A DNA stretch of 64,000 nucleotides from the NCBI RefSeq assembly GCF_027925305.1, contig NZ_BSDR01000001.1:2197001-2261000 (forward strand), read 5' to 3'. Under the pieces are notes generated by a model, which did no database searches, had not been told where the DNA came from, and was given only the letters and a program-made list of their open reading frames with translations. Both the position numbers and the translations under genes were made by a program. Shown one piece after another: positions 27,786-36,852 of the stretch (the first letter of the stretch is position 1; the number at the start of each line of letters is the position of its first letter). The stretch comes from Desulforhabdus amnigena. GTDB lineage: Bacteria; Desulfobacterota; Syntrophobacteria; Syntrophobacterales; Syntrophobacteraceae.

Positions 27786-30071
27786 TCAATCACTCTGAGT
27801 CTCAACAGCCTCCGACTGCTCTTTTTCTTCATACTTGCAGGAAGTATTGGGACAGACGAGTTTGACTCCGCTGCGCTTACTGACCTTCTCAATGAGGACA
27901 GGGGAGCCGCATACAGGACAGGTCTTTTTCACCGGTTTTCCCCAGAAAACCGTCTTACATTCAGGATACTTGTTGCAGCCATAAAACCGACGTCCTCCTT
28001 TTCCAACGCGCTCCACGAGTTCGCCTGTACACCCTTCCCGGGGGCACGGGATTCCACTGCTTGGAGATCGAGTTGTTTTACATTCAGGATATCCACTGCA
28101 AGCAAGGAAAGTGCCATAGCGACCTCGTTTCAAAATCATAGGACGGCCGCACTTTTCACATGTCTCCCCTGTAGACGGCGTTTCTATCAACCTGACATTG
28201 CCCTTTGCATCCCTTTCATAATCGGAAGAGAAACTACATTCGGGATATCCACTGCAGGTAATGAAGGGCCCATTCCGGCTCCATCGGATATGCAATGGAA
28301 GGCCGCACTGAGGGCATTTGAGATCGGTGGGCCATCCCACACCCTTGAGATTGAGCATGTTGGTCTGCGCGGCCTCGAGGCTCTTGGAAAACTGGTCGTA
28401 AAACTCCTTCAGCAGTTTCAGATAAGGGTAATGTGCATTTTCTATTTCATCGAGGCTCTTTTCCATCTTGGCAGTGAATTCTACGTCCACGATATTGGGA
28501 AAGTTTTCGACCAACAGTCCATCGATGAGCCAGCCCAATTCACTGGGGTGAAGACGCTGTTTTTCCAGTCTCACATATTCCCTGTCCAAAATCGTCGATA
28601 AAATGGTCGCGTACGTACTGGGGCGCCCAATTCCCAGTTCCTCGAGTTCCTTGATAAGACTGGCTTCAGAAAATCGTGGAGGTGGCTGGGTGAAATGCTG
28701 TTTGGATTCAAGGCCCAATAAATTGACCGACTGTCCCTCGACAAGCTCCGGCAGATATCCTTCGTTTCCCTCAACAGCGTCACCATTTTCCTGACTTTCG
28801 ACATAGAGAGTCATAAAACCGGGAAATTCAATCACGGATCCGGTCGTTCGGAAAATAAAATCGGCGGCAGAAATGTCGATGGTGGTTTGCGCAATGACAG
28901 CAGGCGACATCTGGCACGCAACAAAACGCTTCCAAATGAGAGTATAGAGATTGAGCTGCTCGCGAGTCAGATAGGGAGCCATCGATTCGGGTGTTCTGTT
29001 CACGTCTGTGGGGCGGATCGCTTCATGCGCATCCTGTGCACTGGATTTGCTTTTGTACACAGCAGGTTTTGAAGGAAGGTAATCTTTGCCCCAGTTGGCC
29101 TGGATATGCTCTCTTGCCGCCTGAACGGCATCCCCGGAAAGACGCGTTGAATCCGTACGCATATAGGTGATGAGTCCGACAGCCCCCTCCTCACCCACTT
29201 CAAGCCCCTCGTAGAGCTTCTGCGCGATACTCATTGTTTGTCTGGCGGAATAGCGGAGTTTGCGGGCCGCATCCTGTTGGAGGGTACTCGTTATGAAAGG
29301 GGGTGCAGGGTTTTTCTTGCGCTTTTTTCGCTCGACACTTTCCACAGTGTAGGACAGCGGACGCAAAATTTCCAAAAATTCATTCGCCTCATCTTCGTTG
29401 GAAATTTTACATTTCTTCTTTTTGCACTTGAAGAGTTGAGCGACAAAATTACGCGCAGACTCCCTGCCCTCTTTCGCCATGAACTGTGCATCGATGGTCC
29501 AGTACTCTTCGGGATCGAATTTCTGGATTTCTTTCTCGCGATCGCAAATCAGGCGCAAAGCTACGGATTGCACCCGCCCGGCGCTCAACCCACGCTTCAC
29601 CTTCTCCCACAGGATGGGTGAAATAAGATATCCAACGAGCCTGTCCAGGATACGTCTCGCCTGTTGGGCTTCGTAAAGAGACTTGTTCAGTTCCTTGGGA
29701 TGAGAGAGCGCTTCTGCAATTGCCTTCTGAGTCAGCTCATAAAAAAGGACCCTGTATAGGGGCTTGTCCTTCGCCCGAATCTCTTCGGCAATATGCCAGG
29801 CAATCGCCTCGCCTTCCCTGTCGGGGTCAGGCCCGAGGTAGATGGCATCCGCTTTGGATGCGGCATCATGCAGCTCATTGATCACCTTTTTTTTCCCACG
29901 TATTACCTGATACTCCGGCTTGAATTCATCCTCCAGATTTATACCGAGCTTGCTCTTCGGGAGATCCTTGATGTGGCCGACCGAAGCCATAACCATAAAA
30001 TCTTTGCCTAGATAGCGCCCAAGCGTTTTAGCTTTTGTGGGAGACTCAACAATCAACAATGATTTCGACAT
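27786..30071 (-). CDS. topA: DNA topoisomerase I
   Basis: Type IA topoisomerase that relaxes negative supercoils. The 761-residue protein has an N-terminal Toprim domain (LLIVESPTKAKTLGRYLG; acidic triad DPDREGEAIAWH at 82-93). The active-site tyrosine is Tyr303 in GLITYMRTDSTR, and SARQTMSIAQKLYEG is also typical. The C-terminus carries four Cys4 zinc ribbons (CPQCG, CEKCG, CPREGC, CPVCG starts) instead of the two or three often seen. Length is normal for this architecture. It sits between dprA and pilD. Confidence 0.98.
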   Translation of the reverse strand: MSKSLLIVESPTKAKTLGRYLGKDFMVMASVGHIKDLPKSKLGINLEDEFKPEYQVIRGKKKVINELHDAASKADAIYLGPDPDREGEAIAWHIAEEIRAKDKPLYRVLFYELTQKAIAEALSHPKELNKSLYEAQQARRILDRLVGYLISPILWEKVKRGLSAGRVQSVALRLICDREKEIQKFDPEEYWTIDAQFMAKEGRESARNFVAQLFKCKKKKCKISNEDEANEFLEILRPLSYTVESVERKKRKKNPAPPFITSTLQQDAARKLRYSARQTMSIAQKLYEGLEVGEEGAVGLITYMRTDSTRLSGDAVQAAREHIQANWGKDYLPSKPAVYKSKSSAQDAHEAIRPTDVNRTPESMAPYLTREQLNLYTLIWKRFVACQMSPAVIAQTTIDISAADFIFRTTGSVIEFPGFMTLYVESQENGDAVEGNEGYLPELVEGQSVNLLGLESKQHFTQPPPRFSEASLIKELEELGIGRPSTYATILSTILDREYVRLEKQRLHPSELGWLIDGLLVENFPNIVDVEFTAKMEKSLDEIENAHYPYLKLLKEFYDQFSKSLEAAQTNMLNLKGVGWPTDLKCPQCGLPLHIRWSRNGPFITCSGYPECSFSSDYERDAKGNVRLIETPSTGETCEKCGRPMILKRGRYGTFLACSGYPECKTTRSPSSGIPCPREGCTGELVERVGKGGRRFYGCNKYPECKTVFWGKPVKKTCPVCGSPVLIEKVSKRSGVKLVCPNTSCKYEEKEQSEAVETQSD

Positions 30072-30095
30072 GCGGGCAAAACCTCATTTCCTCTT

Positions 30096-31250
30096 TCAAC
30101 AAGTCCCGTTACGAAAATGAACGAAATACATTCCGGGCAACTGTTTGATTATACCCTTGAGTTCAAGAGACAGTAAACTGGCCGTCACCTGGGCAACAGG
30201 CCAAGACAAGGATCGACAAATGTCGTCGATATGACGGGGACTTTCATCGAGAGACTTCAAAAGCAAGTCTTCGTCCCGGGACAGTTGCGGCTTTGGAGCC
30301 ATGGGACGCTCTTGCCCGGAGTCGGAAATCCAACTGGGTCGAATGAGGGGACGAATCTCCTCCAGAACATCTTCGGCACTCTCGACCAGTTTAGCCCCTT
30401 CCTTCAACAACCGATGAGGCCCCTCACTCCTGTAATGACGCGCTATTCCAGGAACGGCAAATACCTCTCGCCCCTGTTCGAGAGCCATCCGCGCCGTTAT
30501 GAGAGAACCACTGCGGTGCGCAGCCTCTACAACGACCACACCCAGGGCCAGGCCGCTTATGATTCTGTTTCGCTGGGGAAAGTGTCCCGGTGCAGGTGGA
30601 GTCTGAAGAGGAAATTCGGTCATCAAAGCTCCGGATGCAGCAATATCCTTTCGCAACCCCGAGTTGACCTGGGGGTATTCTATATCCAATCCGCATCCCA
30701 GCACCGCAAGGGTGCGCCCATTGCCCTTCAGAGCTCCTCGATGGGCGGCGCTGTCAATGCCGACGGCGAGTCCGCTGACAATCGTTACCCCGTACTGCGC
30801 CAAATCCATACTCAGCTTTTCAGTGAAGGCCATTCCCATGGGAGAAGCCGCTCTTGAGCCCACTATAGCGATGGAGACAAGATCCCTGGGTTCGATTCTC
30901 CCCCGCACGAAAAGAGCAACGGGAGGATCTGGTATATTCGCAAGATTGACCGGATAATCCGGATCTCCCAGGCACAGCATTCGAATGCCTTCGTTTTTGA
31001 GACAATCCCATTCCATCCGGGGAGCCCGGATCACATTTCTTCTCAAAAGCGCCTGTTTGGCCTTGTCCCTGAGTCCCGGAACCGCATCGATGTCCTGAGC
31101 TGAAGCCCTCAAGACAGCAGTGGGGGACCCAAAATGCCTTACCAATCGCAAAATCGACCTGTTCCCCAGGTCTGCGATCAGCTTGAGAGTGAGCCACGCG
31201 ATTCTTTCCGGTTCGCTGAAGTGTAAATTGTCTTCGGTCTGCATATTCAT
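30096..31250 (-). CDS. dprA: DNA-processing protein DprA/Smf
   Basis: Binds incoming single-stranded DNA and loads RecA during natural transformation; widely conserved even in non-competent species. The 384-residue protein has an N-terminal HhH/SAM-like region (LRHFGSPTAVLRASAQDIDAVPGL). The Rossmann-like core follows, with VGSRAASPMGMAFTEKLS, VSGLAVGIDSAAHRGALKG, GCGLDIEYP and FPLQTPPAPGHFPQRNRIISGL. A C-terminal winged-helix segment (RHIDDICRSLSWPVAQVTASLLSLEL) ends the protein. It is the first gene of the leftward cluster. Confidence 0.96.
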   Translation of the reverse strand: MNMQTEDNLHFSEPERIAWLTLKLIADLGNRSILRLVRHFGSPTAVLRASAQDIDAVPGLRDKAKQALLRRNVIRAPRMEWDCLKNEGIRMLCLGDPDYPVNLANIPDPPVALFVRGRIEPRDLVSIAIVGSRAASPMGMAFTEKLSMDLAQYGVTIVSGLAVGIDSAAHRGALKGNGRTLAVLGCGLDIEYPQVNSGLRKDIAASGALMTEFPLQTPPAPGHFPQRNRIISGLALGVVVVEAAHRSGSLITARMALEQGREVFAVPGIARHYRSEGPHRLLKEGAKLVESAEDVLEEIRPLIRPSWISDSGQERPMAPKPQLSRDEDLLLKSLDESPRHIDDICRSLSWPVAQVTASLLSLELKGIIKQLPGMYFVHFRNGTC

Positions 31251-31432
31251 TCAACTGAAAGGGTTCTGGCCATCCATCCGGCTCGCGGCCTTCCGATTCT
31301 TTGATCCTGCTTGCTTTTTAAATCTATGGAATGTTAAGTACAGGTGACTTTAAGATTTGTCAAATCGATGATAATGATTTTTCGGAATGAAGTAAATCTG
31401 TGATCTGAGCCAAATAGGTCCTTGAGTCCCTT

Positions 31433-32761
31433 ATGAATCGATGCGTCCAGCCCACCATGCGGCAAAAACGAGCACAAGCATCCCCCGGTAAACCCGAACT
31501 CCTGGCCCCTGCCGGAAGTCTTGAAAAATGCAAAATCGCATACCTCTACGGCGCAGATGCCGTCTATGTGGGAGGCAAAGAATACAGCCTGCGGGCATTT
31601 GCAACCAACTTCACCCGCGATGAGCTTGCAGCCGCATCCCGGCTCGCGCATGAATCCGGTAAAAAGCTTTACGTTACAGTCAACACTTTTGCCCGCCAGT
31701 CCGATCTCGAAAGCCTTCCCTCATACCTCCAGTATCTCCAGGAGATCCAGGTTGATGCCCTCATCGTCAGCGATCCGGGAGTCATCCTCCTCTGCAGGGC
31801 ACACGCCCCCACCATTCCTATCCATCTCAGTACCCAGGCCAATACAACAAATGCTCTGAGTGTACTCTTCTGGAAAAATCAGGGGATCAGCCGCATCAAC
31901 CTTGCCCGCGAACTTTCCATAGATGAAATCAAAAGCATTCGTACCGAGACCTCCATCGAGCTCGAAATTTTCGTACATGGAGCCATGTGCGTTTCCTATT
32001 CCGGAAGATGTCTTCTCAGCGCGTTTCTCAATGACAGGAGCGCTAACCGGGGACTTTGCACCCAGCCTTGCCGCTGGTCATACCGATTGGTGGAAGAAAA
32101 GCGGCCCGGGCAATACTTTCCCATCGCCGAAGATACTCATGGTTCATATATTTTTAATTCTAAAGATTTGTGCCTTTTGCAAGAGATGGGCCTTCTCATG
32201 TCCCTTGGAATAGAAGCATTCAAGATCGAAGGAAGAATGAAGGGTGTTCTATATCTCGCGAGCGTAGTTCGTGCATATCGTCAGGCAATTGACGCCTACT
32301 GGCAAGATCCGGACAGTTATACGGCCAAAGAGGAATGGCGCCTGGACCTGGAACACGTCAGCCACCGTCCGTACAGCAAAGGGCTCTTGTTTCCCGAAGA
32401 TCATGCTTTACACCAGGGGAGCGACGAGTCCAACCCCTACTGCCAGACTCATACGCTCGCCGGCATCGTTCGCGAACACTCCCTGCCCCAACATCCCCTA
32501 TCGATCTATCCCGAAGAGGAACAATCCCTTTGGGTCAGGGTTGAGGTCCGAAGCAGGATTGTTGCAGGCATGACGCTCGAGTTTCTCTACCCCGATGGGA
32601 GGACGATGGAGCACACTTTAAACTACTTCGAGGACTTGGCTGCTACCCCCCTTCGTGTTGCCCAACCCAACACAATGATAACTTTTCCTGTTCCTTTCAC
32701 TGTATTTCCCTTGCAGGTCATTCGCATGGAGCAGCCGGCCGGAAGCTCTGCCCAGAAGTAA
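31433..32761 (+). CDS. Peptidase U32 family protein (TrhP/YegQ-like)
   Basis: U32-family protein. Relatives include TrhP, which takes part in tRNA U34 hydroxylation, and RlhA, which hydroxylates 23S rRNA; true peptidase activity is doubtful for most members. The 442-residue product shows PELLAPAGSLEKCKIAYLYGADAVYVGG, ISRINLARELSIDEIK and the signature EIFVHGAMCVSYSGRCLLSAFLNDRSANRGLCTQPCRW, divided here in description only; the cysteines may bind an Fe-S cluster. FKIEGRMKG follows. The length matches TrhP better than RlhA. The stop TAA is the first codon of the downstream repeat copy. Confidence 0.85.
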   Translation: MNRCVQPTMRQKRAQASPGKPELLAPAGSLEKCKIAYLYGADAVYVGGKEYSLRAFATNFTRDELAAASRLAHESGKKLYVTVNTFARQSDLESLPSYLQYLQEIQVDALIVSDPGVILLCRAHAPTIPIHLSTQANTTNALSVLFWKNQGISRINLARELSIDEIKSIRTETSIELEIFVHGAMCVSYSGRCLLSAFLNDRSANRGLCTQPCRWSYRLVEEKRPGQYFPIAEDTHGSYIFNSKDLCLLQEMGLLMSLGIEAFKIEGRMKGVLYLASVVRAYRQAIDAYWQDPDSYTAKEEWRLDLEHVSHRPYSKGLLFPEDHALHQGSDESNPYCQTHTLAGIVREHSLPQHPLSIYPEEEQSLWVRVEVRSRIVAGMTLEFLYPDGRTMEHTLNYFEDLAATPLRVAQPNTMITFPVPFTVFPLQVIRMEQPAGSSAQK

Positions 32762-32901
32762 GGGAGTTGGCGGATTCCAGTATCCCGTTATTCACCACGG
32801 AGCCACAGAGATCACGGAGGAATCCCGTAAGAATTCCAAAATCTTCTCCGTGCCCTCCGTGCCTCCGTGGTAAATAGGGATTTCAAGAGCGACTCACTCC
32901 C
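32761..32901. repeat. Repeat family C, copy 2 (full length)
   Basis: Begins AGGGAGTTGGCGGATTCC and ends GACTCACTCCC, so AGGGAGT is inverted at the ends. Inside, CACGGAGCCACAGAG and CTCCGTGCCTCCGTGGT form long complementary arms. It starts at the stop codon of the U32 gene, a possible transcription end. Confidence 0.75.
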
Positions 32902-32903
32902 TA

Positions 32904-34118
32904 AGTACCCCAACGCACTAATTACGCGGCCATTTGCACGGATTTTGGAGCGAACTTGGCCACGAGCTTTGTTTTCGTATAGGTCCACTTTATGGGTTTT
33001 GGATGTCTGTTGAGCTCATCAAAGTAACCCATAAGCATTTGTGAAAGCTCCTTTTTGTCGTTGAAGTCGTTGGGAGTGAGTACATCCCTTGTAACCTTAC
33101 TGAAGATGATCTCAACCTGATCGAGCCAACTGGCATATGTGGGAAGCCAGTAGATACGAACATTAAAAGAAAGGTTGAGAGAAGCAATCCATTTGCCCAG
33201 TTGTTTGGGTGCATGCGTAGAGCCATTGTCCAGAATGAGATCAATAACCTTGAATCCCTTGACAATGGCTGAAGAAAAGAAACTCAGAAGAAAGGTTTTG
33301 AACTCCGCGAAGCGCTTGCGAGCGAAGGTACGGGCGAAGGTGATTCCATTGGCGACGATAAGAGCACAAAACAGCTGTAATGCTCCCATCCGTTTGTATC
33401 GGGATGCCACGTGAACGGGGTGTTCGGCTATGGCGGGTTTGGTCTCGTGAAGAGGTCTTCTTGCTTGAATGGAGGTCTTCTCATCGATACAAACGGAAGC
33501 TTCACCCTGCTGGAACAACTGGGGAGCGTTCTCATAGAGATCCAGGACTGGAGACGCTTTCTCAACGAATTTTGGATCAGGAGATTTTTGCCATAGATGA
33601 TATTGCCAGGGTTTGATCTTGTCCTGTTTCAGCCAAAGACGAATAGTGCTCGGGGCAATGTGGCTGACGATTCCTTTTTCTTTGGCGACTTGACAAAGCT
33701 TCTCTCCAGACCAGCGTTGCCATGGCTTGCCATGATCACACGGTTTCGAACAGGCCAACAAGGTGATCTGAGCCCTCACGGCAGAAGGATGCTTTCTTGG
33801 GGCTCCGGGTCGGGGGTGGTTTTTGAGGCTACCTTCATTGACCCATCTGTTGCGGAACTTCTTAACGGTGGATGGCCTGCATCCGACTTCATCAGCGATC
33901 TGCCGGATGCTCCATTCCGGGTGCTCATGCGATAGGAGGAGGATACGAGCCCTTACAACCTCCGCATAGGGTTTTGTGTAGCTCACTCTCAGATGTTTCA
34001 ATACTTTCCGTTTCTCTGGAGGAATGTAGATGCAGTATTTGTGTTGAGGTCCAGGCATGGTTGTACTCCTCTCCTGTTTGTTGCCTTCTTATTTAATTTT
34101 AACATGCCTGGAACCTCT
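32904..34118 (-). mobile_element. IS630-family insertion sequence
   Basis: Carries one intact transposase. Exact ends are tentative. Both sides have TA (32902-32903 and 34119-34120), as expected for IS630/mariner elements. The first bases inside, AGTACCCCAACGCA on the left and AGAGGTTCCAGGCA on the reverse-complemented right, are only partly similar. Confidence 0.7.
32922..34058 (-). CDS. IS630-family transposase
   Basis: A 378-residue DDE transposase. Residues about 30-75 form a helix-turn-helix (SIRQIADEVGCRPSTVKKFRNRW), and a second DNA-binding helical part covers about 90-150. The catalytic triad is visible as Asp192 (VCIDEKTS), Asp277 (LDNGSTH) and Glu316 (SWLDQVEIIFS), the spacing expected of the IS630/Tc1-mariner group. 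The frame is complete, so the element may be active. Its start lies next to the IS5-type element. Confidence 0.95.
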   Translation of the reverse strand: MPGPQHKYCIYIPPEKRKVLKHLRVSYTKPYAEVVRARILLLSHEHPEWSIRQIADEVGCRPSTVKKFRNRWVNEGSLKNHPRPGAPRKHPSAVRAQITLLACSKPCDHGKPWQRWSGEKLCQVAKEKGIVSHIAPSTIRLWLKQDKIKPWQYHLWQKSPDPKFVEKASPVLDLYENAPQLFQQGEASVCIDEKTSIQARRPLHETKPAIAEHPVHVASRYKRMGALQLFCALIVANGITFARTFARKRFAEFKTFLLSFFSSAIVKGFKVIDLILDNGSTHAPKQLGKWIASLNLSFNVRIYWLPTYASWLDQVEIIFSKVTRDVLTPNDFNDKKELSQMLMGYFDELNRHPKPIKWTYTKTKLVAKFAPKSVQMAA

Positions 34119-34120
34119 TA

Positions 34121-34929
34121 GGTTCTGTTGACATTTGGGTTCTAATTAATAGATGTCAACAGCACTACTACAAGATGAAACATGGTTGAAGATCCTCCAA
34201 TTCCTTCGCTCCTGTGTGGATGTTTACGTAGGAGAAGAAGGTGATTGCCGTCTTTTCATTGAGGCACTCCTTTGGATTACACGAAGTGGTGCTCAGTGGA
34301 GACTGCTCCCGGAGAAATTCGGTAACTGGAACAGTGTCTATAAACGATTCGCCCGCTGGTGTAACAAGGGTATCTTCTCCAGAATGCACGAGCACTTCAT
34401 AGATGATCCCGATATGGAGAACTTCATGTTTGACAGCACCATTGTTCGTGCCCATCCCTGTGCTGCCGGAGCCCTCAAAAGATCCGGTGGACAAGAGACA
34501 CAGGCTCTCGGGCGCAGCCGAGGAGGTTTTTCCACCAAGATCCACGTAGCGGTAGATGGCTTGGGAAATCCCCTGAGGTTCATTCTCACTCCCGGTCAGA
34601 AGAGTGACATCGAACAGGGACCGGCTCTTATCGAGGGCTTCACCTTCGCTCATGCACTGGGAGACAAGGGCTATGATTCGGATGCCTTCGTCCAGGCGAT
34701 CACCCAATCTGGAGCTACTGCTGTGATTCCACCCCGGTCCAATCGCAAAGAGCCCCGCGAATACGACCAATGCCGCTACCGCGAACGACATCTGATCGAG
34801 TGCTTTATGAGCAAGATCAAACATTTCAGACGCATTTTCTCCAGATTCGACAAGCTCGACAGAAGCTTCTTGGGCTTTCTTGGCTTTGTCGCAGCTCTCA
34901 TCTGGTTGAGGTGAAATGTCAACAGAACC
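34121..34929 (+). mobile_element. IS5-type insertion sequence with 16-bp TIR and TA duplication
   Basis: Perfect terminal inverted repeats GGTTCTGTTGACATTT (34121-34136) and AAATGTCAACAGAACC (34914-34929), 809 bp in all. TA is present on both sides (34119-34120 and 34930-34931). The left TA also borders the IS630 element. Confidence 0.92.
34153..34914 (+). CDS. IS5-family transposase (DUF4096-type N-terminus)
   Basis: A 253-residue transposase. The N-terminal region [25 protein letters not shown] is typical of the IS427-like group of IS5. The DDE core has Asp94 (FDSTIVRAH), Asp171 (GDKGYDSD) and Glu215 ([23 protein letters not shown]). In this group the transposase is often split by a programmed frameshift, but here it is one continuous frame. 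The stop codon falls within the right inverted repeat. Confidence 0.95.
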   Translation: MSTALLQDETWLKILQFLRSCVDVYVGEEGDCRLFIEALLWITRSGAQWRLLPEKFGNWNSVYKRFARWCNKGIFSRMHEHFIDDPDMENFMFDSTIVRAHPCAAGALKRSGGQETQALGRSRGGFSTKIHVAVDGLGNPLRFILTPGQKSDIEQGPALIEGFTFAHALGDKGYDSDAFVQAITQSGATAVIPPRSNRKEPREYDQCRYRERHLIECFMSKIKHFRRIFSRFDKLDRSFLGFLGFVAALIWLR

Positions 34930-35020
34930 TAGGGTTGAACAAATCTGGTTGCGTAATTATCGCGCTGGAGTACTAAGCATGCGGTCCCCATGGCTAAAAA
35001 GGGTGCGTACCCGCTATCAA

Positions 35021-35060
35021 CAAAATGGCCGGGCATACTCCTTTTCAGGAACCCGGCCAT
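35021..35060 (-). terminator. Candidate terminator of the nuo operon
   Basis: On the minus strand ATGGCCGGG, an 18-nt loop, then CCCGGCCAT and TTTG. The 9-bp GC-rich stem lies about 70 nt after the last gene; the T-run is short. Confidence 0.55.
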
Positions 35061-35132
35061 ACATACGCGAGAACGCTCTTAAAAACGCAGGTGCGATTCT
35101 GCGGGCGATCTATCTCAACTATCTTGATTCAA

Positions 35133-36746
35133 TCACTTTTTGCTACTTGTCGATCCCTTCTTTTTCTTCTTTCCAGCGGATTTTTCCTTTTCCGTTTTCG
35201 CTTTGCCCTTTGTGGCTCTCGGTTTCTTGGCGGTGCCCGCTTTCTTGACAGCCTTTTTTGCCGGTTTTTCCTCTACCTCCGGCACCTGCTCAGCCTTCAG
35301 CTCCTCCTCCCCAGCCTCAACCGAGGGAACCTCTTCAGCAGCTGCAACCTCCTCGGCCTCAAAGGCGATTCCCGTTTCAGGAATCTCTTCAATCAGGGGA
35401 GCCTTCTCAACACTCAGCTCAGGTCCTTCAAGGGTGGTCTCTACAGGAGGAACCTCAATCTCAGGGGCCTCACCTTCAACAGCAGCCTCCTCTTCACCGA
35501 GCGGGGCTTCCGCAACGGGTGCCTCAGGTTCGGATACCAGCTCCTCTTCTATCTTGACTTCTTCTGGAGGGGTCACAACCTCTTCTGCAACAAGAGAAGC
35601 CGCTTCGGGAGTGATTTCCGCCACCGACTCCGGAACCTGCCCAGCGGCAGGAAGTTCTACTTCTCCGGACACTTCCGGAGGGCCGGCAGCTGGCGCGACC
35701 GCCTCTTCCTCCATTGCCGCCTCTGCCTCTTCCACTGCAGGGCCCTTTTTGATCTCTTCTTCTATTATGGCAACTTCAACAGGAACGGATATCTGGACAG
35801 TTTCAGGGGCGGCCTTGGCAACGGTCTTTTCCTGCGGTTCCTTAACGGGCTCCGCAGCCAGAACAGGCTCTGCAACCTGCCCGGCCGCCTTTTTGGGTTC
35901 CGCCTCTAAACTAGCTTTTTTTTTTTCTGCACCGCGCTCTTTTGCGGGTTCAGCAGGAGGCGGTACTTCTTTGACAACCGCTCGAAACTCACTTTCGAAG
36001 TAGGTCACCGCACTGAGCACCGGCTGGCTGCTGGTTGAAGCAAAGTCGCAGTAAGGAGCATCTCGCATTGTCTCACAAAGTGTACGAACCTGTGCAAGAT
36101 CCTCCGTGGTTCCTTCCCCCGAAACTATTCGCTCGAGACACTCACCCAGACGTTTTATCCCGATTCGGCACGGAGTACATTTCCCGCAGGAAAGACCCTC
36201 TTCAAAATCAAGGAAGTATTTGGCGACATCGACCATCGAAATCTGCTCATCGATGACGCCAATGAATCCCGTATCCCTTTCATAGTACACATCGCTTCGA
36301 AAGGATTGTTCAGGATTTATGGAAGCGAGCGGAAACAATATTCTGCCTTTGGCGAGGGTTTCCTTCACGATTTCAGGGACATCCTGTTTCTGAACCTTCA
36401 GGTAAAAGAACCCCTTCTGAGGAAAGCCTATAAAAGGGCCGTTTTTACAGGTTCCGGAACATCCCATTTTGGCGTTTCCAACCTTAATGTCGAGGCCTTC
36501 CTGCTTGATCTGATCCGTCAGCGCCTGCCGAATGGCATCACACTCACAAGAACATCCCTCCCTGGGAACACAGACTGTGACGCAAGGTTTGCTAGAATTC
36601 GGATCGCAAAAACTCTTTGCCTTTTTTGCGATTTTCGGTTGCGCTGCGGCAGGTGCAGCCTTTGCTGCAGGCTTCGATCTTTTCTTGGCCATCGGAATCC
36701 ACGGATCATTTTTAAGTGCTTGAGTAAGTTCTTTAAATATACCCAT
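35133..36746 (-). CDS. NuoF-like Fe-S protein lacking the NADH/FMN core, with acidic tail
   Basis: Last gene of the nuo operon, about 537 residues. Residues about 55-135 form a thioredoxin-like [2Fe-2S] domain as at the start of bifurcating NuoF/HydB proteins (Cys 59, 65, 96 and 100 are candidates; GCSGTCKNGP). After only some 45 residues comes the NuoF C-terminal [4Fe-4S] N3 module: LSCGKCTPCR with Cys 187, 190, 193 and Cys 233 in PYCDFAS. The FMN- and NADH-binding Rossmann core of about 230 residues is absent. Residues 262-537 are a Glu/Ala/Pro/Val-rich low-complexity tail ending in a Lys cluster. A TTG start 10 codons upstream is possible, but ATG 36746 follows AAGGAAGAG. It may be a non-NADH electron-entry subunit; that is inference. 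Confidence 0.85.
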   Translation of the reverse strand: MGIFKELTQALKNDPWIPMAKKRSKPAAKAAPAAAQPKIAKKAKSFCDPNSSKPCVTVCVPREGCSCECDAIRQALTDQIKQEGLDIKVGNAKMGCSGTCKNGPFIGFPQKGFFYLKVQKQDVPEIVKETLAKGRILFPLASINPEQSFRSDVYYERDTGFIGVIDEQISMVDVAKYFLDFEEGLSCGKCTPCRIGIKRLGECLERIVSGEGTTEDLAQVRTLCETMRDAPYCDFASTSSQPVLSAVTYFESEFRAVVKEVPPPAEPAKERGAEKKKASLEAEPKKAAGQVAEPVLAAEPVKEPQEKTVAKAAPETVQISVPVEVAIIEEEIKKGPAVEEAEAAMEEEAVAPAAGPPEVSGEVELPAAGQVPESVAEITPEAASLVAEEVVTPPEEVKIEEELVSEPEAPVAEAPLGEEEAAVEGEAPEIEVPPVETTLEGPELSVEKAPLIEEIPETGIAFEAEEVAAAEEVPSVEAGEEELKAEQVPEVEEKPAKKAVKKAGTAKKPRATKGKAKTEKEKSAGKKKKKGSTSSKK

Positions 36747-36852
36747 AACGGCTCTCTTCCTTATCCAGCATGACAAACCTTGAAGCCGAATAGTCTACAT
36801 AGTCCGGCAGTGAAACACCAGTCTTGGAAGCTCTATCCTTATAAGTCAAACC

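Noticed and set aside
35133-36746. NuoF-like gene as a frameshifted normal nuoF
   Set aside because: The frame is continuous, and the spacing between Fe-S modules (about 45 residues) leaves no room for the FMN/NADH core in any frame.
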